From Balneolaceae bacterium UBA3186 (GTDB lineage: Bacteria; Bacteroidota; Rhodothermia; Balneolales; Balneolaceae), in assembly GCA_002364085.1 (NCBI GenBank), contig DEXK01000012.1, positions 192,611 through 205,253 of the forward strand: a DNA stretch of 12,643 nt, read 5' to 3'. The notes beneath the pieces are model-generated. The model was not told the origin of the DNA. It did no database searches and worked only from the letters and a program-made list of their open reading frames with translations. Position numbers and translations under genes: made by a program. The first letter of the stretch is position 1. Every line of letters starts with the position of its first letter. This document shows positions 7,222-12,643 of the stretch, piece by piece.

Positions 7222-9080
7222 ACGCCGTTTATTTGGGACTTAAAATATTCTTCAGTCTCTTTATCCGTACAGTAAATATAACACCCCTTCATCCCTCTGG
7301 TCATTAAGGTGCGATAGGTATTCTTAATTATCTCATCTCCCAGTTGAGTCGCCGATTCCGGATCTTCTTTCATCATCTTTTTCATTCCAAATACTGACCG
7401 GTCATTCTTTGATCGCTCATAAATATCTGTAATTGCCTTTCCTGATCTGATCTTAAAATCCGGACCTATTATTATCCCTACATAATCTAATTCTAATCCC
7501 TGACAAGTATGGATACAACCAATTTCATTGATTGACTCTTTCTTTATCAACCAAAGCATTCCATCATCTTTTAGATTCCATTGCTTTGCAAAACCATCTT
7601 CCGGAAAAACAATGTCATTCGCTTCGGAATCTTTTTTACTGGCCCAGTCCCAGCAATAACCCGCCACCATCCGGGATTTATTATTGATCTCGTTCTTTTC
7701 CTTTATTTTTTCAAATACTTCGTTTGGGTCATCCATTACCTGAAAATCATAATCTATTTCATCAAGATCAGTATTAGCTGTTTCACGGATCTGAAGTGTG
7801 TGATCTAACCATGCCAAATATCCATCTGAGCCATTACATCTGAACTGTGACGATAATTCCGTGGAGATTACTTCAGCATTATGATACTCAGCCCATTTCA
7901 TGATCTCTTCTTTATCTCCTATATCATGAATATGAACTTTTTGATTTTCATCTAGGAAAAAGACGGTTACATTCGCAGCATGGATCAATTCTTTGATCTG
8001 ATTCTCTCCTTTATTTCTAAATAGTCCAGATTGTTCATTCAATCGGTGGGCTTCATCAACAACGAGAGCGTCAAAGGTGTTTTCAGGGGTTTCTGTAAAT
8101 GAACCTGAACTTCTAAATAAATTGTCTATTCGGCTTCTGGTCATACTACCGGATAACAACGAGGAATATACTTTTCGAGGAGCCGAGTTCTTGGAAACAT
8201 AGCTTACAAATTTTTCCTCTCCGATCAGCTTTACTAATAAATTAATAGCCACAACGGATTTACCAGTACCCGGACCTCCCTCAATGATCACAACTTTCTT
8301 TTGATCTCTTGGAGTGCTTTTTATTGCACCAATAACATATTCAAAAGCCAGCTTCTGATCATCGATCATCAGGAACTCATCATTTCCCTTTAACATAGAT
8401 CTCAGACTGTCTGCCAACATCTTAGATGGGCGAATACGTCCGTTTTCTATACGATCAATAATATCTTTTTGATCCCCAACCTTTATAAAACCTTTAATAA
8501 ATTCTCGAAGGTTAGTAATATCTGTTTTCGTGAAAACAGGTGCTTTTTTTGTATAAAAATCATAAATCGGGTCGTCTATTATTCCATCTGATTCGTAATT
8601 ATGCAAAAAGACACAAGGATAGAGATCAATATTTCCTGTATAAACCGCTTCATTGAAATCATTCAACAAGCAGGCATATGACCATGCCTGGTATGAAGGA
8701 TGTATAGTTTCACGAATGCCTCCGCCAAGAAACGTTTTTACTATCCCATCTAAATTGGTTTTCTGTGCCGTTTCCCACTGTTTCAATTCGACTATAACTG
8801 CGTTATCCCTTTGATTTTCATCATGACCTGAAATTATGAAATCGATACGTTTGGACGTTTGGGGAATCTGTAGCTCAATACTTATCCCTGAATCTTGGGG
8901 TATTTCAGGATCATTAAGTACCGTGTTCATATAAAATAAAGACGACTGCCAAGACCGCTTTTCAGAAGGAGATACACCTCTATTCAATTTCTCCTTAACC
9001 TTGTATTCAATACGGTCTTCAATAACGCCAGACTCAACATCAATAGTAAAAGATTCTTTAGTAGCTTTATAAACGATCAT
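7218..9080 (-). CDS. DUF2075 helicase/ATPase with PD-(D/E)XK-like N-terminal domain (COG3410)
   Basis: A 620-residue protein. The C-terminal two-thirds is a superfamily I-type DUF2075 ATPase/helicase: Walker A GGPGTGKS at 268-275, Walker B LVVDEAHRL at 339-347, LDENQKV at about 376-382, SSQFRC at about 410-415, HTCQGLELDYVGIIIG at 524-539 and an arginine-bearing TYRTLMTRGMKGCYIYC at about 588-604. This core is shared with Schlafen group 3-like ATPases. The N-terminal 200 residues contain RIDFIISG (D80) and AVIVELKQW (E98, K100), the D...ExK pattern of PD-(D/E)XK nucleases, so it may be a nuclease-helicase. Such proteins are frequent in defence islands; the substrate is unknown. The start lies 4 nt after the MazG-like gene and the stop overlaps the hsdS tail, so it is probably cotranscribed with both. 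Confidence 0.85.
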   Translation of the reverse strand: MIVYKATKESFTIDVESGVIEDRIEYKVKEKLNRGVSPSEKRSWQSSLFYMNTVLNDPEIPQDSGISIELQIPQTSKRIDFIISGHDENQRDNAVIVELKQWETAQKTNLDGIVKTFLGGGIRETIHPSYQAWSYACLLNDFNEAVYTGNIDLYPCVFLHNYESDGIIDDPIYDFYTKKAPVFTKTDITNLREFIKGFIKVGDQKDIIDRIENGRIRPSKMLADSLRSMLKGNDEFLMIDDQKLAFEYVIGAIKSTPRDQKKVVIIEGGPGTGKSVVAINLLVKLIGEEKFVSYVSKNSAPRKVYSSLLSGSMTRSRIDNLFRSSGSFTETPENTFDALVVDEAHRLNEQSGLFRNKGENQIKELIHAANVTVFFLDENQKVHIHDIGDKEEIMKWAEYHNAEVISTELSSQFRCNGSDGYLAWLDHTLQIRETANTDLDEIDYDFQVMDDPNEVFEKIKEKNEINNKSRMVAGYCWDWASKKDSEANDIVFPEDGFAKQWNLKDDGMLWLIKKESINEIGCIHTCQGLELDYVGIIIGPDFKIRSGKAITDIYERSKNDRSVFGMKKMMKEDPESATQLGDEIIKNTYRTLMTRGMKGCYIYCTDKETEEYFKSQINGV

Positions 9081-9084
9081 ATTT

Positions 9085-9414
9085 TTAAAGCTCTGTATAT
9101 TTTGTTGCTGATCCTTTTGCTTTACTTACAGGATATTTCTGAGCATTAGATTTGAGCTTATCAAGTATTATCTCTTTAATATCTAGATTATAATTCTGTG
9201 CTAGTGTTAGGGCGTATATTAAAACATCTGCCAATTCTTCTTTTACCTTATCAAAGTCTGCTTCTTCGTGTTTCTTCCATAGAAATGACTCCAATAATTC
9301 CCCTGACTCAATACTAAGTGCAAGTGCAAGATCTTTCGGATTATGAAATTGAGCCCAATCACGTTCATCCCGAAATTTTATAATCGCTTCTGTTATTTCT
9401 TTTATTTCACTCAT
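9085..9414 (-). CDS. MazG-like nucleotide pyrophosphohydrolase
   Basis: A 109-residue all-alpha NTP pyrophosphohydrolase of the single-domain MazG-like/dCTPase type. The two metal-binding helices are visible: IESGELLE (E36xxE39) and KEELADVLIYAL (E60xxD63). The C-terminal NAQKYPVSKAKGSATKY is typical of the short family. Such enzymes hydrolyse (d)NTPs to monophosphate and pyrophosphate, cleaning the pool of odd nucleotides; some are proposed to act on alarmones or phage-modified nucleotides. It is the first gene of the island operon, 4 nt ahead of the DUF2075 gene, suggesting a joint role rather than housekeeping. GGAG sits almost against the ATG, so ribosome-site spacing is unusually short. 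Substrate cannot be assigned. Confidence 0.87.
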   Translation of the reverse strand: MSEIKEITEAIIKFRDERDWAQFHNPKDLALALSIESGELLESFLWKKHEEADFDKVKEELADVLIYALTLAQNYNLDIKEIILDKLKSNAQKYPVSKAKGSATKYTEL

Positions 9415-9452
9415 ACTCCAAGAATGCTTAAAACTCTCATTAATATCAATGG

Positions 9453-9458
9453 ATTATA
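9453..9458 (-). promoter_or_regulatory. Possible -10 element for the MazG-DUF2075-DUF262 operon
   Basis: TATAAT on the minus strand, about 40 bp upstream of the MazG-like start. No good -35 or -33 partner is seen 17-19 nt upstream, and the repeat-derived DNA here is AT-rich, so this is weak. Confidence 0.3.
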
Positions 9459-9480
9459 GCGAAAGCGAAACTCACTAGAA

Positions 9481-9905
9481 AGAATTGCTTGTAAAATTTT
9501 GAGATGTCCTTTGCGAGGAGTGTATACGATGAAGCAATCTCCTGAAACTAAATTCCAAACATATTCGGGAGATCACTTCTCCCGAATTCTCGGGATCGTG
9601 AATGGAGCCGGGATTTTAATCCGTAGCGATTACAGGCAGTCAAACCACAACGCGCCGGTCCTGAAGGACCTGCTGGTTTAAAATCATACAACAAAATTTA
9701 TGCTAGTAGGGCGTTCACGCCCGATGTCCAGACAAGAAATAAACCTTAGAGCTAGTTCTTTAGTTGTGCAGATCCTTCGGAAGTATCCTCAGGATGACCA
9801 AAAAGGAAATCAGTGCTGTATTTTTAGTCTATGCTTATAAATTAACGAGTCGTTGCGCATGAAAGAGGAAAGAGATGCTCATCTATTCAGGGATTGTTGC
9901 GCAAC
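9481..9905. repeat. Gene-free patchwork of dispersed hairpin repeats
   Basis: No protein gene is supported. The run gcgaggagtg...gaagcaatctc (9511-9541) resembles a dispersed repeat met in many bacterial genomes (from memory). Perfect hairpins follow: ATTCGGGAG/CTCCCGAAT (9563-9587, 7-nt loop), GGTCC-tgaa-GGACC (about 9656-9669) and GGGCGT-tc-ACGCCC (9709-9722). Positions 9607-9639 match 11541-11573 over 33 bp with three mismatches (core ggattttaatcc). At about 9771-9797 a gatcct...tcaggatgac element resembles the fifth hairpin of the 346-bp repeats. The 60-codon plus-strand frame through 9499-9681 is made of this repeat and is not a gene. Confidence 0.65.
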
Positions 9906-9907
9906 AA

Positions 9908-9941
9908 AAAAGGCATGACTACGGGTGCAGCCATGCCTTTT
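9908..9941 (-). terminator. Rho-independent terminator of the HU-like gene
   Basis: A perfect 10-bp stem, AAAAGGCATG (9908-9917) against CATGCCTTTT (9932-9941), 14-nt loop. Read on the minus strand it lies about 20 bp past the HU-like stop and ends in a run of six T. The plus-strand side also ends in TTTT, so it may work both ways. Confidence 0.8.
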
Positions 9942-9962
9942 AGTGTTCTTTTTTATGGGTTA

Positions 9963-10346
9963 TCATGATTTTTCGTACTCCAGGTTACTGAGCATGTTTG
10001 CGAACTTAGAACCCGGTCGGAACAGAATGCGCGACTTTCGGATGTTCGCTTTCGTTACTTCATCTTCGGTATCGCTACCCTCACTGGATACGCTTAAGCG
10101 GAAGTTACCCAGATCACCGATCGTCACGATCTGTCCTTCGCTCAACAACTGAGGTACGATATCAGCAATAGCATATAATACCGCGCGTATATCCGCACCG
10201 GTTACCGTACTCATTTGCTGGATCCTGTCGGTCAGAGCTTCTATTCCCAGACTTCCTGAACTAATTAAAGAAGCGTAAAACTTCTTGGTTCCACCGCCGA
10301 GCACTCCCGGCTCTCCTCGTTCTATGACTTTATACTTTACAGACAT
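9963..10346 (-). CDS. HU-related histone-like DNA-binding protein
   Basis: A 127-residue basic protein of the HU/IHF fold, of the longer 'HU-related' type common in Bacteroidota (TIGR01201-like), which carries an N-terminal extension (MSVKYKVIERGEPG, then KKFYASLISSG) ahead of the HU core. The core shows DIRAVLYAIADIVPQLLSEG at about 52-71, then IGDLGNFRLSVSSEG at about 76-90 and a beta-arm-like region with the family's ILFRPGSKF near 107-115. It should bend or compact DNA as a dimer; specific targets cannot be read. The start is firm: AGGAG (10352-10356) stands six bases before the ATG. It is a single gene with its own leader hairpin and a strong terminator, flanked by repeats on both sides. 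Confidence 0.88.
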   Translation of the reverse strand: MSVKYKVIERGEPGVLGGGTKKFYASLISSGSLGIEALTDRIQQMSTVTGADIRAVLYAIADIVPQLLSEGQIVTIGDLGNFRLSVSSEGSDTEDEVTKANIRKSRILFRPGSKFANMLSNLEYEKS

Positions 10347-10373
10347 GATGTCTCCTGTTCGTTTATGGTTAAT

Positions 10374-10390
10374 GCAGCAGTCGCTGCTGC
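10374..10390. promoter_or_regulatory. Leader hairpin of the HU-like gene
   Basis: Perfect inverted repeat GCAGCAG-tcg-CTGCTGC, 28 bp upstream of the HU-like start and 18 bp before its ribosome site. With a 3-nt loop it would form a stable RNA hairpin in the 5' leader. A regulatory or stabilising role is inferred. Confidence 0.45.
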
Positions 10391-10402
10391 CTTGTTAACG
10401 GC

Positions 10403-10439
10403 ATGTGACTGTTTTGCATTGCGTTGAGGGTAGTCACAT
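10403..10439. promoter_or_regulatory. Inverted repeat upstream of the HU-like gene, possible operator
   Basis: Perfect 8-bp arms, ATGTGACT (10403-10410) and AGTCACAT (10432-10439), 21 nt apart, 57-93 bp before the HU-like start where its promoter should lie. Could be a two-half-site operator; the ligand is unknown. Confidence 0.35.
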
Positions 10440-10462
10440 AAAGATGTTAGAGGGGGGAGGGG

Positions 10463-10808
10463 AGTAACTCAACACCCAATATTGAACATCCAATGTCCAT
10501 TTTCGCTCATGTGACGTTCGTAACTGGACTTTGGATATTGGGTTAATTCATTTCAAAAGAGTCATCTCGCGGCGTATGCCCGAGATCTGGATTGGTATAA
10601 AGGAATATGCCATTCATAACGATCCAGATTCCTGCCTCCGCAGGAATGACCTGCTTTTATTACTATTGAGATGTTCTTAGGGGGCTCCCCTCCTTAATCT
10701 TAGGGAGGGGACGGGGGTGGGTTAGAAATCAGAGCCGGGACACCTATTTAAACTTCCAGCCCTCACAAAGATCCTGAAACAAGTTCAGGATGACGTCCGG
10801 GCTTTTAA
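10463..10808. repeat. 346-bp multi-hairpin repeat, copy 1
   Basis: Near-identical direct copy of 11580-11925: same length, no gaps, about 17 mismatches by eye, only two of them in the first 217 bases. It is a chain of inverted repeats: imperfect long stem acccaat...attgggt (10474-10543); ATCTCG/CGAGAT with inner GGC/GCC (10564-10586); an outer pair ATCTGGAT/ATCCAGAT (10585-10629); ATTCCTGC-ctcc-GCAGGAAT (10628-10647); CCCCTCC/GGAGGGG (10687-10710); ATCCTGAA-acaag-TTCAGGAT (10771-10791). No coding frame is conserved. No transposase is nearby and no target-site duplication was seen. Confidence 0.9.
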
Positions 10809-10924
10809 TGCTATTATGATCTATTCAAAAAGTCCTTCCTCTTTTCCAAGGGGAAGACAGATGGGGTCAAAACAAAAGTAGGTCATTCCGCAGCAGAGCT
10901 ACGGAACGAGGCTAAAGCAAATAA

Positions 10925-11371
10925 CTACGATTCCTTTTTCCCTTTAAACAATGAGATTAGGTTGTTCACGGAATAGAGTAACATAAACGCCGCTATGAAG
11001 TAGGCAATAGAATCGGGGTTCATGTAGATCAGAATTCCGATCACAAAAGTGAGTACTCCAAGTATAGATAGTGAGAACGAGAAGAATAAGATCAACCCGA
11101 ATATTGCCAGAAATATCCCAAAGGTAATGGGAATTAATTCCGGAAAGATGAAGATCAGCACACCGGTAACCAGTGGTATCGCTGAAACCAGAGACGGCAT
11201 CTTAAAGCTATAAAAGAGAACTCCCAAAGCCACTAAATATCCACCGGCTATCAGATACAGAAAATCTGGATAAATGAGTGCCAGTACAGCGGTAGCCAGC
11301 GTAAGTATCGCGTTAAGAGTTTGTCTTGTTCGAGGTTTGTGGTCGGTTTTGATCTCTATAAAGTGTAGCAT
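10925..11371 (-). CDS. Small multi-pass membrane protein with DUF308/HdeD-like repeats
   Basis: A 148-residue integral membrane protein with about six hydrophobic helices (roughly 20-34, 37-55, 60-77, 80-98, 101-117, 120-142), a short basic N-terminus (KPRTR at 12-16) and a basic tail (FKGKKES). The helices come in three similar pairs, each with a Pro-acidic turn then a glycine- or alanine-rich helix: YPDFLYLIAGGYLVALG, FPELIPITFGIFLAIFG and MNPDSIAYFIAAFMLLYSV. This matches the short DUF308 repeat found in HdeD-like proteins, whose biochemical role is unclear apart from a link of HdeD to acid resistance in enteric bacteria. It stands alone, flanked by the two 346-bp repeats, which are both outside the gene. 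Function unassigned. Confidence 0.7.
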   Translation of the reverse strand: MLHFIEIKTDHKPRTRQTLNAILTLATAVLALIYPDFLYLIAGGYLVALGVLFYSFKMPSLVSAIPLVTGVLIFIFPELIPITFGIFLAIFGLILFFSFSLSILGVLTFVIGILIYMNPDSIAYFIAAFMLLYSVNNLISLFKGKKES

Positions 11372-12047
11372 ACCTAACCTACAAAATTTCTTTTAAAGTA
11401 GTTCCGATGCAGTTTGAAGGGCTTCAGCCCGGCGTTGGGTGGCTAGCAATTTTAATCATTATCTCCGGTCGGACTGAAGTCCTCTCTAGCAAACTTAATG
11501 CTGAGTGTAGGTGGTGATTTAGATCTACTCAAGTAAACCAGCCAGGATTTTAATCCGCAGCGATTTCAGGCAGATATGCAGTAATTCAACACCCAATATT
11601 GAACATCCAATGTCCATTTTCGCTCATGTGACGTTCGTAACTGGACTTTGGATATTGGGTTAATTCATTTCAAAAGAGTCATCTCGCGGCGTATGCCCGA
11701 GATCTGGATTGGTATAAAGGAATATGCCATTCATAACGATCCAGATTCCTGCCTTCGCAGGAATGACCTGCTTTTATTACTATTGAGATGTTCTTAAGGA
11801 GCTCCCCTCCTTAATCTTAGGGAGGGGACGGGGGTGGGTTAGAAAACGAAGCCGGGAGATTTGATCAAACTTCCAGACCCTACAAAGATCCTGAAACAAG
11901 TTCAGGATGACGTCTGGGCTTTTAAAACAATTGTCAGATGGGCTTGAAGGTAATTCGGGAATGCCAAATCCTAAGATTCTTTTCTGACCATTAAATTTTT
12001 ATCTCTTTATTTTCTATAATGTCATCAAAATAAAATACCTCATAGAA
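11372..12047. other. Gene-free, repeat-rich intergenic region
   Basis: 676 bp without a supported gene. It contains short hairpins GGGCT-tc-AGCCC (11419-11430) and GGACT-ga-AGTCC (11471-11482), a ctagcaa motif repeated near each, the ggattttaatcc element (11541-11573) shared with 9607-9639, and the second 346-bp repeat (11580-11925). The last 120 bp form the upstream region of the exported-protein gene; TATAAT at 12015-12020 is a possible -10 element without a clear partner. Confidence 0.6.
11580..11925. repeat. 346-bp multi-hairpin repeat, copy 2
   Basis: Direct copy of 10463-10808 at a fixed offset of 1117 bp, in the same orientation, with all the same stems. Differences cluster in the last third (around 11840-11890), where this copy instead matches the partial copy at 36-106 (gccgggagatttgatcaaac). 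The two copies bracket the DUF308-like membrane gene. Confidence 0.9.
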
Positions 12048-12530
12048 ATGCTACAAAAAGTCTTCTTAAACCTACTCCTTGCCGTATTAACTGCTTTCGT
12101 CTTCATCGCTACTGCGAATGCTCAGGTTACAGAACAAACCGAAGAACAAAAAATGGAAGCAGATGCTAAATCTGCCGCTAAAGACATGTGTGGTTGCATG
12201 AATTTATTCTTTGACGCCCTTCATCCTAAATTAATCGACTTGATGAATGACATGATGGAAATCGGCGAAGAGCAAGCGCAAGCTAACTTCTTTACCTATT
12301 TGATGAGCGCTACACCTGAAGAACAGGCGCTTATAAATAAGGATATTGAAAGAATGGAAGATATTGATGTAGAACTAGATGCTTTCTGTGGAGAAGTTCA
12401 GGAACGTTTTTCTACTTATGATGATAGCGAGGAATTCGAGGTCAAAATGATTACTCACCTAAGCCAGCTCCCTGAATGTAAGCTTGTTTATAGTATGATG
12501 ACATTAGGCCAGGAAGACGAAGAGGATTAG
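12048..12530 (+). CDS. Small exported acidic protein with four cysteines, unknown function
   Basis: A 160-residue protein I do not recognise. Residues 1-25 form a clear signal peptide (K4, hydrophobic core LLLAVLTAFVFIA, cut after ANA), so the mature part is about 135 residues in the periplasm or outside. There is no lipobox cysteine. The mature protein is acidic (ending EDEED) and mostly helical in pattern, with cysteines at 48, 50 (CGC), 114 and 144, enough for two disulfides or a small metal site. The start fits the signal peptide; no Shine-Dalgarno site is seen, as often in Bacteroidota. It stands alone after the repeat region, with no partner gene inside the window. Confidence 0.75.
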   Translation: MLQKVFLNLLLAVLTAFVFIATANAQVTEQTEEQKMEADAKSAAKDMCGCMNLFFDALHPKLIDLMNDMMEIGEEQAQANFFTYLMSATPEEQALINKDIERMEDIDVELDAFCGEVQERFSTYDDSEEFEVKMITHLSQLPECKLVYSMMTLGQEDEED

Positions 12531-12625
12531 TTCCATCAAACGGGTAATCCGACAGATTAGGGTTTAAGGTAATTTGGGATACATATACCAGCGGATCAAG
12601 ATGAAATTATTATTATAAAACCCTT

Positions 12626-12643
12626 TGTAGGGGCGATTCATGA
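12626..12643. repeat. Left arm of a probable hairpin repeat cut by the window edge
   Basis: The final bases tgtaggggcgattcatga look like one arm of a palindrome centred on ATTCATGAAT; a complete element would continue aatcgcccctaca. Only one arm is visible, so this is tentative. Confidence 0.35.

Larger units (their letters stand above)
10347..10924. other. Gene-free region between the HU-like and membrane-protein genes
   Basis: 578 bp without a supported gene. It holds the leader elements of the HU-like gene (10352-10439), the first 346-bp hairpin repeat (10463-10808) and about 115 bp of further intergenic DNA that includes a short stem TTCCG/CGGAA (10886-10906). No RNA gene was recognised. 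Confidence 0.6.

Noticed and set aside
9499..9681. 60-codon plus-strand reading frame
   Set aside because: It runs straight through palindromic dispersed repeats, including two perfect hairpins, has no ribosome site and no protein-like pattern.
10463..11925. Composite transposon (the two 346-bp repeats around the membrane gene)
   Set aside because: No transposase, no terminal inverted repeats or target duplication seen, and the gene between them is not a typical cargo.
9481..11930. CRISPR array
   Set aside because: Repeats are long, mosaic and unevenly spaced, with no short direct repeat separated by uniform spacers and no cas gene.

Overview
The window most likely comes from the Bacteroidota/Balneolota side of the tree, and a marine Balneolaceae-type organism fits best. 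The clearest sign is the secreted metalloprotease at the left end, which ends in an 80-residue C-terminal sorting module opening with NYPNPFNP, as on type IX secretion cargo in this superphylum. A histone-like protein of the Bacteroidota 'HU-related' type and largely SD-poor starts agree with this. No rRNA, tRNA or CRISPR array was seen.

Layout. (1) 1-195: hairpin-rich dispersed repeat. (2) 196-1908 (-): secreted metalloprotease, divergent from (3) 2010-3849 (+), two overlapping RNA-modification genes, the tRNA U34 hydroxylase trhO and an RluA-family pseudouridine synthase. (4) 3881-9414 (-): a visibly more AT-rich defence island. Read in the direction of transcription it holds a MazG-like nucleotide pyrophosphohydrolase, a DUF2075 helicase/ATPase with a PD-(D/E)XK-like N-terminus, a 48-codon tail of a type I restriction specificity subunit (hsdS), a DUF262/DUF1524 (GmrSD-like) protein, then a separate toxin-antitoxin-chaperone (TAC) module: HigB toxin, HigA antitoxin with a C-terminal extension, and a SecB-like chaperone. 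(5) 9415-12047: repeat-rich DNA carrying an HU-like gene with a good terminator and a small DUF308-like membrane protein, and containing two copies of a 346-bp repeat built almost entirely of hairpins. (6) 12048-12530 (+): a small exported protein with a CxC motif. The window ends inside what looks like another hairpin repeat.

How the genes work together. The first four island genes are spaced 4 nt, -4 nt and 22 nt and probably form one transcript: nucleotide-pool or alarm enzyme, nuclease-helicase, hsdS remnant, and a GmrSD-like putative restriction nuclease. The TAC genes have their own palindromic operator in the 69-bp gap upstream of higB, and antitoxin and chaperone are coupled by a TAATG stop/start. 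In known TAC systems the SecB-like chaperone protects the antitoxin through a C-terminal extension, and such an extension is present here. The joint function of the MazG/DUF2075/DUF262 cluster is not established by the sequence and is the main open question.
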